Shown here piece after piece: positions 40,063 to 48,612 of a stretch of 64,000 bases of DNA. The position numbers and the translations under genes are program-made. The DNA is from an uncultured Actinomycetes bacterium. Its GTDB lineage: Bacteria > Actinomycetota > CADDZG01 > WHSQ01. Numbering within the stretch: position 1 is the first letter of the stretch; each line of letters opens with the position of its first letter. Below the pieces are notes generated by a model that saw only the letters and a program-made list of their open reading frames with translations, was not told the origin of the DNA and did not search any database. Where the stretch lies: assembly GCA_937863385.1 (NCBI GenBank), contig CALMBW010000004.1:1-64000 (forward strand). The letters run 5' to 3'.

Positions 40063-40794
40063 ATGCCGGACCATCCGCAAGAAGCGCTGTTGAGATTGCT
40101 GGATCTCCAGGAGCAGGACACTGCGATCCAGCGGCTTGAAACCCGGCGCGCGGCCCTTCCCGAAGCTGCGGAGTTGGCCGACACGCGCCGCCGCTTGGAG
40201 GAGCTGGATTCCGATGCCGACATCGCCGAGAAACAACGTCAAGAGCTATCGCGCGCTCAAAGCAAGCTCGAGGGCGAGATCGAGCTGATAGAGATCAAGA
40301 CCAAGAAGGATTCGGAAAGGGTCTTCTCGGGTGCGGTGTCGAACCCTAAGGAGCTTTCTGCGCTGCAGTCGGGTATCGAGCAGCAGAACCAGCAGCGTTC
40401 CGTCCTCGAGGATCAGTTGCTCGAAGTGATGGAGCAGGTCGAGAGCAACGATTCCCACATCGACCGCCTCACCACTCAGAAGGTTGAGGCGACGGAACGC
40501 GCCACAGAGCTCGAGGAGAAGGTTTCGCTCCTGATGGGAGACATCGACGCAGAACTCGAAAGCCATGGGCTCGAACGCGAGAAGATCGTGCCCGACATCC
40601 CGTCCGATCTTCTAGCCATGTACGACAAGCTTCGGGAGCAGAAGGGCGGTGTTGGGGCTGCGCCGTTGCGGGCCGGAACTTGCGAGGGCTGTCATACGAA
40701 GATCCCCCAGCGCGAGCTCGAGCATATGAAGGCGCAGAAGGGGCTGCAGCGATGCGAGAACTGTCGGCGCATCCTCGTGGTCTTGGACATCTGA
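40063..40794 (+). CDS. Coiled-coil zinc-ribbon protein (DUF164/CT398-like)
   Basis: 243 residues from ATG 40063. Residues about 5-185 form a long alpha-helical coiled coil (LEELDSDADIAEKQRQELSR, and LEEKVSLLMGDIDAELE). The end has a four-cysteine zinc ribbon, CEGCHTKIP and CENCRR. The family is widespread, in actinobacteria often just before RNase HI, and is of unsettled function. The RNase HI gene starts one base after this stop, as in that conserved pair. Nothing suggests export. Confidence 0.85.
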   Translation: MPDHPQEALLRLLDLQEQDTAIQRLETRRAALPEAAELADTRRRLEELDSDADIAEKQRQELSRAQSKLEGEIELIEIKTKKDSERVFSGAVSNPKELSALQSGIEQQNQQRSVLEDQLLEVMEQVESNDSHIDRLTTQKVEATERATELEEKVSLLMGDIDAELESHGLEREKIVPDIPSDLLAMYDKLREQKGGVGAAPLRAGTCEGCHTKIPQRELEHMKAQKGLQRCENCRRILVVLDI

Positions 40795-40795
40795 C

Positions 40796-41251
40796 GTGCA
40801 CGCTCAACTGCACACCGATGGCGGAGCGCGCGGGAACCCCGGCCCTGCGGGGATAGGCGTCGTGCTGACCGGTGAACAAGGGGAGGTCATCGGTGAGCTT
40901 GCCGAAGCCCTCGGCGTGAGGACCAACAACGAAGCCGAATACCTCGGGCTGATAGCGGGTCTGGAACTAGCACGGGACAAGGGCGTCACGCGGCTGGACG
41001 TCTTCATGGACAGCAAGCTGGTCATATGCCAGATGCGTGGGGAATGGAAGATCAAGAGCGACACCTTGCGTCAGCTCGCCGTGCAAGCTCGGAAGCTCGC
41101 GCGCGGCTTCGAGAAGGTCACTTTCAATCACGTTCGGCGCGAGCACAACAGTGGCGCCGATCGTCTCGCCAACCAAGCGATGGATGCAGCCGCCCTCGAT
41201 GAGGAGCTCGATGCCGAGTCGCGTCCCGAGCAGGGTTCGTTGCTCGAGTGA
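40796..41251 (+). CDS. Ribonuclease HI
   Basis: 151 residues. The four catalytic acids are in place: LHTDGGARGN (Asp), NNEAEYLGL (Glu), FMDSKLVI (Asp) and HNSGADRLAN (Asp). The compact form ends with a short acidic tail. It removes RNA from RNA-DNA hybrids. In mycobacteria the equivalent domain is fused to a CobC phosphatase (Rv2228c type); here it stands alone and cobC is about 8 kb downstream, beyond the cobalamin operon. GTG start one base after the previous stop. Confidence 0.9.
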   Translation: MHAQLHTDGGARGNPGPAGIGVVLTGEQGEVIGELAEALGVRTNNEAEYLGLIAGLELARDKGVTRLDVFMDSKLVICQMRGEWKIKSDTLRQLAVQARKLARGFEKVTFNHVRREHNSGADRLANQAMDAAALDEELDAESRPEQGSLLE

Positions 41252-41760
41252 TCCTGTGGCACGCGGGCATCGCCTGTGCCCTGGTGTACGTGACGCTCGG
41301 AAGACGACGCATCGACTACCGCTTCATCATCCTCGGCGCCATCTTTCCCGACCTGCTCGACGGGCTCTTGGCGGTGACGGGAGCGATACCGACCTCACGC
41401 GGGCCGGCGCATTCGCTGATCTTCGTGACCCTTGAAGCGATCGCCATCCTTGTGATCTTCAAGGGTGAACGTCGGCTCGCCGTCTTCGGGCTTGCGGTCG
41501 GGATGTTGACCCACCTCGTCGCGGACGGGATGTGGAACCTTCCCGAGACGTTCCTGTGGCCCATGTTCGGCTCGGGCTTCGATGCCGTCCCCCCAGAGCC
41601 CTATCAGTGGTCCCTGTTGCTTGCGCCTTGGCAGCATCTGTCCACATGGGCCGGCGAGCTGGTCGGAGCCGGGGTGCTGGCGTGGTTCGTGGTCGCATTC
41701 TCGCTCGGTGATCAAGAGCGCCGCCGTCTCTTCATGAAGGACGGATACCTGCGTCCCTAG
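41248..41760 (+). CDS. Membrane protein, DUF457/YdjM-like metal-dependent hydrolase family
   Basis: 170 residues with four or five hydrophobic stretches. Motifs WHAGIACALVYV near the N-terminus, FPDLLDGL and HLVADGMW provide His/Asp residues as in the DUF457 (LexA-binding, inner-membrane metal-dependent hydrolase) family. Substrate unknown. GTG start overlaps the RNase HI stop (GTGA). It is the last gene before the riboswitch and is probably part of the zinc-ribbon/RNase HI transcript. Confidence 0.7.
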   Translation: MILWHAGIACALVYVTLGRRRIDYRFIILGAIFPDLLDGLLAVTGAIPTSRGPAHSLIFVTLEAIAILVIFKGERRLAVFGLAVGMLTHLVADGMWNLPETFLWPMFGSGFDAVPPEPYQWSLLLAPWQHLSTWAGELVGAGVLAWFVVAFSLGDQERRRLFMKDGYLRP

Positions 41761-41766
41761 GGCGCA

Positions 41767-41905
41767 ACGCCGGGTACCGGAGATGTAGGCTTCGGCCAGC
41801 TAGAAAGTTCACGCCGTTGCGAAGGAAGTCCGGTGAGAGTCCGGCGCTGTCCCGCAACTGTGAGCCGGGTTCGATGCCCGGTGAGCCAGGAACTCCGCCC
41901 GGCGT
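41767..41905 (+). promoter_or_regulatory. Cobalamin riboswitch aptamer
   Basis: The conserved B12-riboswitch core is present (41826-41863), with GTCCGGTGAGAGTCCGGCGC followed by TGTCCCGCAACTGTGA. The B12 box GAGCCAGGAAC follows at 41883-41893. The outer helix P1 is formed by ACGCCGGG (41767-41774) and CCCGGCGT (41898-41905). The aptamer binds adenosylcobalamin or related cobalamins and here precedes the whole cobalamin capture, transport and assembly operon, so high B12 should reduce expression. Confidence 0.95.
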
Positions 41906-41956
41906 GCGCTCGGATACCTCCGTGGAAAGAGGGCCTGCGAGCAGGATCGGCGAGCC

Positions 41957-42020
41957 GCTCCTTTCGAGGCTCTCCTACCAGGAGGGTTGTCATTCCCGGC
42001 GAGGACCGGGTGGAAGGAGC
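41957..42020 (+). promoter_or_regulatory. Riboswitch expression platform, putative RBS-sequestering helix
   Basis: GCTCCTT (41957-41963) is perfectly complementary to AAGGAGC (42014-42020), which contains the ribosome-binding site 6 bases before the first gene's ATG. A small competing hairpin (CTCCT-ACC-AGGAG) lies between. This fits control of translation instead of termination; there is no T-tracted terminator in the leader. Confidence 0.5.
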
Positions 42021-42026
42021 TGGTAC

Positions 42027-43055
42027 ATGAAGGTGCGTTCGTTGGGTGCGGCTGCCCTAGCCGCGGTGTTTGTCTTGAACGGTGTCACGGTGAATGCCGC
42101 CGTGACGAAAGAGGATCGCCGCCGAGCGCGTTGGGCTGCCTCCTATGTCGTTGGCACGCAGAACCCGGATGGATCGTTCGGCTTCGGGAGCGTTGGTGCT
42201 ACTGCCGATGGGATCGTGGCCCTCGCTCTAGCCAAGCGAGGCGGAGACGCGATCGACGATGCTTTCGCTTTCATCGCCACCCAAGACGTCTCTTCGCTTG
42301 GGGACATCGCGAAGGTCACACAGGCCCTGATAGCAACGGGACGGGACCCCCATGACTATCAAGGGCGCGACCTCGTGCAAGAGATGCTTGATTCCGAGCA
42401 GCCTGATGGTCGTTACGGGGAAAGCTCCACCGTGTTCAGCCACGCTCTGGTGATGCTGGCGCTGGCCGCGGCGGGAGCAGAGACCGGCACCGAACCAACC
42501 GTCTGGCTCGGCGAAGCCCAGTGCGACGACGGGGGATGGCAGTTCGACGAGCCCTCGGATGATGACGACAACAAGCGGTGTCTGAGCAAGAGCGACCCCA
42601 GCAACGACTTCAGCACCTCCGATACGAACACAACTGCTATGGCGCAGATGGCTCTCGTCGTTTCACCTGGGGTCTATCCCGGCGTCGATCCGTTCGAGTT
42701 CTTTCGCAAGATGCGCGACAAGGCCGGACGGGGTTGGGGCTATGACCGCACGTTCAACGTCACCGACGCGAACTCGACCGCTCTCGTGCTTCAGGCCTAC
42801 GTTGCGAGCGGAAAACCGCTTCCCGATGGGGCCGAGAAGGCGCTAAGCAGGTTGCAATACGACAAGTGCAGCCCCAAGGGCCCCGGCTTCGCATTCACTT
42901 ACGACGACGCCGACGAAGATGGTGTCCTCGAGAAGAAGGAGCGAACCGGTCCCGACGCCTATGCGACGATCGGTGCGATCCCTGGGCTCCTCGAGGCTCC
43001 GTGGCCGTACCCTGCGGCGGCCGCGATCCGAGACGATGCTCCGCTTGGATGTTAG
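42027..43055 (+). CDS. Secreted alpha/alpha-barrel protein, transcobalamin N-domain-like
   Basis: 342 residues with a signal peptide ending near VNAA (residue 25). The mature part has prenyltransferase/squalene-oxidase-type repeats: TQNPDGSFGFG, EQPDGRYGESS, QCDDGGWQF and GRGWGYDRTF, each followed by a helix pair (TADGIVALALAKRG, NSTALVLQAYVASG). This toroidal alpha6/alpha6 fold is shared by the large cobalamin-binding domain of animal intrinsic factor and transcobalamin. There is no membrane anchor. The B12 riboswitch just upstream and the DUF4430 gene 4 bases downstream argue for a corrinoid-binding role, not terpene cyclisation, for which no DxDD-type motif is seen. Cobalamin binding itself is an inference. 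Confidence 0.8.
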   Translation: MKVRSLGAAALAAVFVLNGVTVNAAVTKEDRRRARWAASYVVGTQNPDGSFGFGSVGATADGIVALALAKRGGDAIDDAFAFIATQDVSSLGDIAKVTQALIATGRDPHDYQGRDLVQEMLDSEQPDGRYGESSTVFSHALVMLALAAAGAETGTEPTVWLGEAQCDDGGWQFDEPSDDDDNKRCLSKSDPSNDFSTSDTNTTAMAQMALVVSPGVYPGVDPFEFFRKMRDKAGRGWGYDRTFNVTDANSTALVLQAYVASGKPLPDGAEKALSRLQYDKCSPKGPGFAFTYDDADEDGVLEKKERTGPDAYATIGAIPGLLEAPWPYPAAAAIRDDAPLGC

Positions 43056-43059
43056 TGGG

Positions 43060-43917
43060 ATGAAGTTCCGAGGTGCGCTCGCGGCGGTCCTGCTGTCCGC
43101 GAGCGTCATCGTCCCGTTCATGGCGCCGGCGGCTTGCGCCGCCCAGTCCGATTCGGCTGCGCTCGTCATAGACCTGGGCGAGGAGGGAGGGGTGCTGCGC
43201 TACTGCGTGGTGCTCGAAGGTTCCTCGGTGAGCGGTTCCGAGTTGATCCAGCTTGCGGGCCAGCAGTACGGGCTCGACTATCGGATCGATCAAGGCGGCG
43301 TGTGCCGGTTGGCGGGTGTGGGACCGGCCAGCGGCGACTGTTTCGGTGACTACCCCTATTTCTGGGGTTACTGGAGAGGCGAGCCCGATGGAGGGTGGTC
43401 CTGGTCGTCGTTGGGGGCAGCATCGACAAGTGTGGAAGCGGGAGATGTCGAAGGGTGGGCTTGGGGCACCGGCCAGGATGGCTCCTCGCATCCGCAGCCG
43501 CCGGCTACCACTCACGCCGAGGTGTGTCCAGATTCCGGCACCGATGAAGCAGATCAAGGGCCGAAGGGAACCCAGCCTGCCCAGGACCACTCTCAAGCGC
43601 CGGGGGCGCAGGACCAGGATGACACCGTCTCACAGACTTCCGGGGGTCCAACGCCCGCGCCGGAAAAGGGACCCCGCGCTCGCGAGCGAGTGCGAAAGGA
43701 CAGGACCAAGCAGCAGGCCGGCGACGCCGGCGATCGGTCCGAGCCCATAGAGGAGCCCGCCGAACCGTTACCGGCAACCGCGCCGCCGGTAGCAGCCTCG
43801 GCTCCGGGGTCGCCACCGGGACCTCCGGTGGCAGGGATCGCAGGGTCGATAGCCGCCCTGATGCTCGTGGTCGCCGGCATGCTGGTGTCGCGCCGCCGCT
43901 CGCGGGAGCCTGGTTGA
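43060..43917 (+). CDS. DUF4430 protein, transcobalamin C-domain-like, membrane anchored
   Basis: 285 residues. Signal peptide 1-28. The DUF4430 fold spans about 34-140: VIDLGEEGG, YCVVLEGSSVSG, a cysteine-rich turn VCRLAGVGPASGDC and the aromatic signature YPYFWGYWRGEPDGGW. DUF4430 is the small beta domain that closes over cobalamin in animal transcobalamin-type proteins. A 110-residue Pro/Glu/Asp-rich linker leads to a C-terminal helix (about 257-276) and a basic tail RRRSREPG. No LPxTG motif is present. It therefore likely stays attached to the membrane facing outward while the preceding barrel protein is soluble. ATG 43060 gives the signal peptide; an earlier in-frame ATG 43036 is possible. 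Confidence 0.82.
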   Translation: MKFRGALAAVLLSASVIVPFMAPAACAAQSDSAALVIDLGEEGGVLRYCVVLEGSSVSGSELIQLAGQQYGLDYRIDQGGVCRLAGVGPASGDCFGDYPYFWGYWRGEPDGGWSWSSLGAASTSVEAGDVEGWAWGTGQDGSSHPQPPATTHAEVCPDSGTDEADQGPKGTQPAQDHSQAPGAQDQDDTVSQTSGGPTPAPEKGPRARERVRKDRTKQQAGDAGDRSEPIEEPAEPLPATAPPVAASAPGSPPGPPVAGIAGSIAALMLVVAGMLVSRRRSREPG

Positions 43918-44708
43918 TGCATCCCGGCGCGTGGCTCATCTGGGCGCTGGGAGCCGGGACGGTCGCTGCATCCACTACCAATCCCTTCTACCTGTTCCCT
44001 CTGGTAGCGGTGTCCTATCTCGTTCACTCGACACACCGTGGGACCGGCCCCCAGGCAAGGTCGTTCCGGTTCTTTCTCACCTTTGCCGCCTTTGCTTTCA
44101 CAACCCGCACCCTTTTCGTGGCCCTAACACCGGGCGGACCGACCTGGGACGGCCTGTGGTTCGACGCTCTCGAAGGAGCTCGTCTCGCCACCCTCTTGAT
44201 CGTGTTTGGAACGTTCAACGCCGTTACCGATCCTTTCAAGGTTCTGCGCCTGGCACCGCGGCGTTTCCACGAGCCGGCCCTGGCAGCCGCCTTGGCGCTG
44301 TCGCTTACGCCTCGCACCCTCGAATCCGTAACTCAGGTTCGCGAGGCTCAACGCTTGCGGGGCATGGACGTAGCCCGGTGGAGATCTTGGGCCGGTCTGG
44401 TGATCCCGGTGCTCGAAACGGGGATGGAGCAAGCGGTAGTTCTTGCCGAATCCATGGACGCGCGCGGTCACGGCCGCACGCGGAGATCGCGCTACCGGCC
44501 CGAAAGATGGACCACCGGCGCCATGTTGATAGCCGCTGCCGCCGTTGCCGCTGCGGGGCCTTTCGTGATCGCCTATCTAGATCATTCGGGCGCCCTCAGC
44601 GTCCCCACCTATCCCATCCGATGGCCGTCGGTGTCGATGTGGCTGCTGGCGGGCGTTTTCTGTTTAGGTATGCCCGCACTCGTACCCAGACATGAGGAGC
44701 GGCGATGA
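43917..44708 (+). CDS. ECF transporter T component (CbiQ/EcfT family)
   Basis: 263 residues with about five to six membrane helices. The cytoplasmic coupling motifs of EcfT proteins are clear: AQRLRGMD and MDARGHG, the two Ala/Asp-Arg-Gly helices that contact the ATPases. It links the substrate-binding S protein to ATP hydrolysis. Its ATG overlaps the DUF4430 stop (TGATG), so the binding proteins and transporter are made together. A TTG one codon upstream is the alternative start. Confidence 0.88.
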   Translation: MHPGAWLIWALGAGTVAASTTNPFYLFPLVAVSYLVHSTHRGTGPQARSFRFFLTFAAFAFTTRTLFVALTPGGPTWDGLWFDALEGARLATLLIVFGTFNAVTDPFKVLRLAPRRFHEPALAAALALSLTPRTLESVTQVREAQRLRGMDVARWRSWAGLVIPVLETGMEQAVVLAESMDARGHGRTRRSRYRPERWTTGAMLIAAAAVAAAGPFVIAYLDHSGALSVPTYPIRWPSVSMWLLAGVFCLGMPALVPRHEERR

Positions 44709-46288
44709 CCGCGGCCGTATCGATCGAGTCGGTGAGCTTCTCGTATCCAGGCGAGTCGTTGCGAGTCATCGACGATGCGATTCTGCAGATCGAAGAAGGG
44801 TCGTTCGTCCTGGTTACCGGACCCACCGGGTCGGGCAAATCGACCTTCCTCCGGACCATCAATGGACTCGTGCCTCACTTCACCGGCGGCGTGTTCCAGG
44901 GACGTGTTCTCGTTGGCGGACGAAGCACGGTGGACGTGACCCCGCGGGAGCTCGCCGACGTAGTTGCGTTCGTACCTCAGGATCCCGGCGCCTCGTTCGT
45001 GGTCGATCGGGTGGAAGACGAACTTGCGTACGCGATGGAGAACCTAGGTATGGAGCCCCACACGATGCGACGAAGGGTCGAAGAGACCCTCGATCTGCTC
45101 GCCATACATGACATCCGGGGACGCAGCGTACGCACTTTGTCCGGCGGAGAACGGCAGCGGGTAGCGATCGCCTCGGCCTTGACGCCCGGGCCACGCGTTC
45201 TGGTCCTGGATGAGCCGACGAGCCAACTCGATCCTCAGGGGGCCGAAGATGTGATGGCCGCACTTCAGAGGCTGGTCCACGACCTGGGGATGACGGTGAT
45301 CTGCGCGGAGCATCGCTTGGAACGGGTGGCAGGTTTCGCCGACCTGGCGATCGGCTGTGGAGGCGGCAGGTTCACGATCGGAGAGCCGCACGACATCGTG
45401 GATCGATTCGCGTCCGGCCCACCCGTGGCGCGCCTTGGGAGGTTGGCGGGATGGGACCCCATCCCTTTGACGGTCAGGGAAGCCCGTCGCATGCGAGGAA
45501 CGATGCCATCGCCGCCCCCGATAGAGATCTCGGGCGCCGGCGCTCCCATCTTGTCGGCTTCGGGCATAGTCGCTTCGTACGGAGACAAGCAGGTTCTACA
45601 CGGCGTCAACCTGTTGGCGGCCGAGGGCGAGATCGTGGCGATCATGGGCCGCAATGGCGCGGGCAAGTCCACGCTGCTTCGATGTCTCGTTGGGCTTCAC
45701 CGGCACGAGGGATCCGTTGAGATCCGGGGATCGAAACCGGTACCGGGCCGAACCATCGCGCTCTGTCCCCAGAGCCCCGATTCGATCTTGTTCAAGGAGA
45801 CGGTGATCGAAGAGGTCCAGGCCACGGTCTCCTATACGCGGTCCGGGGTAGATGTGACCACCGTTCTGTCCGCATTGGGTATTGCCGGACGCTCTCATCG
45901 TCATCCGCGCGATCTATCGGCGGGCGAGAGGATGCTCGTCGCAACGGCCGCAACGGTTGCAGGAGGAGCTCCCGTGCTTCTGCTGGACGAGCCGACGCGC
46001 GGTCTCGACCTTGCCGCCAAGGAGAAGCTTCAGGACTACCTCAGGCGATACGTCGCTGCACGGGGTGCGGTTCTATTCGCCACTCACGATGTCGAGCTGG
46101 TAGCCGAACTGGCCACCAGGGTCATTTTGCTGGCGAACGGGGAGGTGATCGCGGACGGTCCTCCCGCACGGGTGCTGGGTGACTCTCCCGTGTTCGCCCC
46201 TCAGATGGCGCGTGTGTTCGGGCCGGGCTGGCTGACTCCAGAACAGGTCCACGGTGCGATGTCTGCCGGTGAGGCGCGGACGAGATGA
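44705..46288 (+). CDS. ECF transporter double ATPase (EcfA-EcfA' fusion)
   Basis: 527 residues with two complete ABC cassettes. First: Walker A GPTGSGKST, signature LSGGERQR, Walker B VLVLDEPTSQLD. Second: Walker A GRNGAGKST, signature LSAGERML, Walker B VLLLDEPTRGLD. In group ECF modules the two ATPases are often separate; here they are one polypeptide. It powers transport through the T component. It overlaps the T gene by 4 bases and the S gene by 4 bases, fixing a 1:1:1 operon order T-A-S. Confidence 0.93.
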   Translation: MTAAVSIESVSFSYPGESLRVIDDAILQIEEGSFVLVTGPTGSGKSTFLRTINGLVPHFTGGVFQGRVLVGGRSTVDVTPRELADVVAFVPQDPGASFVVDRVEDELAYAMENLGMEPHTMRRRVEETLDLLAIHDIRGRSVRTLSGGERQRVAIASALTPGPRVLVLDEPTSQLDPQGAEDVMAALQRLVHDLGMTVICAEHRLERVAGFADLAIGCGGGRFTIGEPHDIVDRFASGPPVARLGRLAGWDPIPLTVREARRMRGTMPSPPPIEISGAGAPILSASGIVASYGDKQVLHGVNLLAAEGEIVAIMGRNGAGKSTLLRCLVGLHRHEGSVEIRGSKPVPGRTIALCPQSPDSILFKETVIEEVQATVSYTRSGVDVTTVLSALGIAGRSHRHPRDLSAGERMLVATAATVAGGAPVLLLDEPTRGLDLAAKEKLQDYLRRYVAARGAVLFATHDVELVAELATRVILLANGEVIADGPPARVLGDSPVFAPQMARVFGPGWLTPEQVHGAMSAGEARTR

Positions 46289-47079
46289 AGGGCAGATCCT
46301 CGCGGACGGTGTTGTTGTGGGTAGCGAACCTGCTCGGAGTGGCCGCCTTTTTATGGCCCTTCGTCCTGCCTGCTGCGATCGGCGGGCAGGAAGCACACTC
46401 CGTCGATGCTCCATGGATACTTGCGGGCCTCGTCGGTGCCGTGGGGGGACTGCTTTTCGTGGAGCTCGGACGTGGTGGCTTGGGGCCGAAAGCCGTCGCT
46501 CTGATCGGGGTGCTTGGCGCGGCGATGGTTGTGCTGCGCCTGCCTGGGTCGGTCGGAGGATTCAGTCCCTTGTTCCTCGTGGTGCTTATCGCCGGCAATG
46601 CCTTCGGCCCAGGGTTCGGCTTCGTGTTGGGTGCGACCGGGTTGCTGGCGTCGGCTCTGTTCGTCGGTGGTCTTGGGCCTTGGGTGCCCTTTCAGATGGT
46701 TGCCGTCGGATGGGTGGGGATGGGGGCGGGCGTGTTGCCTCGCTCCGGGGGGTGGAGGATAAGGATCGCCGCGCTCGCTCTCTACGGGTTCGTGTCCGGG
46801 TACCTGTTCGGGGCCGTGATGAACCTCTGGTCGTGGCCTTACATCGCCGGAGGGTCCGCCATCGGATGGGATGCTACGTCGGGACCGGCGGCCAACCTCG
46901 CCAACTACGGACGCTTCTACGTCCTCACTTCGTTGGTCTGGGACACGTTCCGCGCCGTGGGGAATGCTGCGATGGTCCTGCTGATCGGACGTCCGATGCT
47001 GGGGGCGCTCGATCGAGCAGCTCGCAAGATGGATCTGACCGTCAGAAGTCCGGCGACATCGTCAGGGGGCAGCGCTTGA
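46285..47079 (+). CDS. ECF transporter S component, cobalamin-type (CbrT-like)
   Basis: 264 residues with six or more hydrophobic helices and very little outside the membrane. The central stretch (VVLIAGNAFGPGFGFVLGAT, then GLGPWVPFQMVAVGWVGMG) is typical of S components that bind vitamins. The B12 riboswitch upstream and cobU directly downstream point to cobalamin or cobinamide as ligand, as in CbrT systems. ATGA overlap with the ATPase gene and TGATG overlap with cobU. Confidence 0.82.
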   Translation: MKGRSSRTVLLWVANLLGVAAFLWPFVLPAAIGGQEAHSVDAPWILAGLVGAVGGLLFVELGRGGLGPKAVALIGVLGAAMVVLRLPGSVGGFSPLFLVVLIAGNAFGPGFGFVLGATGLLASALFVGGLGPWVPFQMVAVGWVGMGAGVLPRSGGWRIRIAALALYGFVSGYLFGAVMNLWSWPYIAGGSAIGWDATSGPAANLANYGRFYVLTSLVWDTFRAVGNAAMVLLIGRPMLGALDRAARKMDLTVRSPATSSGGSA

Positions 47080-47627
47080 TGGGACTCACCATGCTTCTCG
47101 GAGGTGCTCGTAGCGGCAAGTCATCCTTGGCCGTCGCCATGGCCCGATCGTGGAGCGGGCACGTTTCGGTTGTCGCAACCGCCCAGGCCGGTGACGCGGA
47201 GATGGAGTCCCGCATCCGGCGCCACCGCGACGAAAGGCCTTGGGATTGGACCGTGATCGAGGAGCCCTTGCTGCTTCCTGAAGCGATGGCTTCAGTGAAC
47301 GATCCCTCGCTGTTGATCATCGATTGCCTGACTTTGTGGGTATCGAATCTGGTTGGCTCCGGCATGAGCGACGAGTCGATCCTCGAGCTGGCAGCTCGAA
47401 CCGCATCGTTAGCCGCGGAACGCGATGCGCCGGTGATCGTGGTCTCCAACGAAGTGGGATCGGGCATCGTTCCCGTAAATGAACTAGCGCGCCGGTACCG
47501 GGATCTTCTCGGTAGCGTCAACGCTGTATGGGCAAGCTCTGCCGACGACACCTTCCTCGTGGTAGCCGGGCGCTTGCTCCGGCTAGAGAGTGCTGCAGGG
47601 TTAGCCCCGGTGGGCCACGTTGTCTGA
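47079..47627 (+). CDS. cobU: Adenosylcobinamide kinase / phosphate guanylyltransferase
   Basis: 182 residues. P-loop LGGARSGKSS, the guanylyl-accepting histidine region SRIRRHRDER, then DCLTLWVSNL and VSNEVGSGIVP, all diagnostic of CobU/CobP. It phosphorylates adenosylcobinamide and then attaches GMP to give AdoCbi-GDP, activating salvaged or newly made corrinoid for nucleotide-loop assembly. ATG 47079 overlaps the S-component stop. An open frame runs upstream through the S gene from 46254 but is not coding there. Confidence 0.93.
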   Translation: MGLTMLLGGARSGKSSLAVAMARSWSGHVSVVATAQAGDAEMESRIRRHRDERPWDWTVIEEPLLLPEAMASVNDPSLLIIDCLTLWVSNLVGSGMSDESILELAARTASLAAERDAPVIVVSNEVGSGIVPVNELARRYRDLLGSVNAVWASSADDTFLVVAGRLLRLESAAGLAPVGHVV

Positions 47628-48612
47628 GTCAGCTTTCGCGCTACTCGCGAGCGCCGATGGCCCCGATCGGTCTGCCGCGGCTTCAGTGAGGGCGCGGGCG
47701 GAGCGCGTCCTTCGGCCTGCCGGAGCCCTGGAGCGTTTGGATGAGGTCGCTATCTGGGTTGCCGGATGGCAGGCAACGGCCCTTCCTCGAGTGGATCGTG
47801 CTGGAGTGGTGGTCTTCGTTGCCGATCACGGGGTGACACAGCGAGGGGTCAGCGCATATCCGGCGGCGGTCACCGTCGAGATGGACCGGGCCCTGCGATC
47901 GGGGGCTGCAACGGCATCGGTGATGACACGGATCCTGGGGGCCGAACTCGTTGTGGTCGATGTCGGTGTCGGGAACCCTACGGGCGACATCACGATCGAG
48001 GACGCGCTGTCGCCCGAAGCTTTCGATCGCTGCTTCCAGGCGGGCAGAGATGCGATCGCCGGGCTCGACTCCGATCTTGTGATCCTCGGTGAGATGGGGA
48101 TCGGCAACACGACTCCGGCTGCAGCGGTTGCCTGCGCGCTGTACGGGAACCGTCCGGAGGATTGGACGGGCCGCGGAACCGGTGTAGATGAGGCCGGTTT
48201 CGCTCGGAAAGTGGCCGCCGTCGCAGCCGCGAGCCGTCGCGCCAGGGGCTGCGATCCTATGGAGGTGCTGCGCCGGGTCGGCGGCAGCGAATTGGTCGCG
48301 ATCGCCGGAGCATGCCTGGAAGCCAGACTTCGCTCTTTGCCGGTCATCCTTGATGGTTTCGTGGTCACTGCAGCGGTTGCCTGTCTCGAAGCGGGATCCC
48401 CAGGGGCGCTGGATCATTGCATCGCCGGACATCGCTCTCCCGAACCGGGTCATGGCTTGCTCTTGGAGAAGTTGGGCATGGAACCGCTGCTCGACCTTGG
48501 GTTGCGACTGGGTGAAGGTAGTGGTGCACTGGCGGCGCTGCCGTTGGTGAAGTTGGCGTGTGCGTGCGTGACAGACGTGGCTACCTTCGAGGAGTGGGGT
48601 CTTCCCACGTGA
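47620..48612 (+). CDS. cobT: Nicotinate-nucleotide:dimethylbenzimidazole phosphoribosyltransferase
   Basis: 330 residues. Motifs VFVADHGVTQRGVSAYP, LGEMGIGNTTPAAAV and the catalytic Glu in LRLGEGSGAL match CobT. It makes alpha-ribazole phosphate, the lower-ligand nucleotide, from the base and nicotinate mononucleotide. The only start fitting the family N-terminus is a TTG at 47620 that overlaps the end of cobU by 8 bases, so expression is probably coupled. Confidence 0.93.
   Translation: MSESAFALLASADGPDRSAAASVRARAERVLRPAGALERLDEVAIWVAGWQATALPRVDRAGVVVFVADHGVTQRGVSAYPAAVTVEMDRALRSGAATASVMTRILGAELVVVDVGVGNPTGDITIEDALSPEAFDRCFQAGRDAIAGLDSDLVILGEMGIGNTTPAAAVACALYGNRPEDWTGRGTGVDEAGFARKVAAVAAASRRARGCDPMEVLRRVGGSELVAIAGACLEARLRSLPVILDGFVVTAAVACLEAGSPGALDHCIAGHRSPEPGHGLLLEKLGMEPLLDLGLRLGEGSGALAALPLVKLACACVTDVATFEEWGLPT

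Noticed and set aside
42027-43055. Terpene cyclase or prenyltransferase activity for the barrel protein
   Set aside because: The repeats fit the fold, but no DxDD-type catalytic motif is seen, a signal peptide is present, and the context is B12.
43800-43917. Possible LPxTG sortase anchor at the end of the DUF4430 protein
   Set aside because: A helix and basic tail are present, but no LPxTG-like motif precedes them, so a plain membrane anchor is more likely.
46254-47078. Upstream extension of the cobU frame
   Set aside because: The extension lies in another frame of the S-component gene and has Arg/Gly-rich low-complexity sequence; the P-loop start at 47079 fits CobU.
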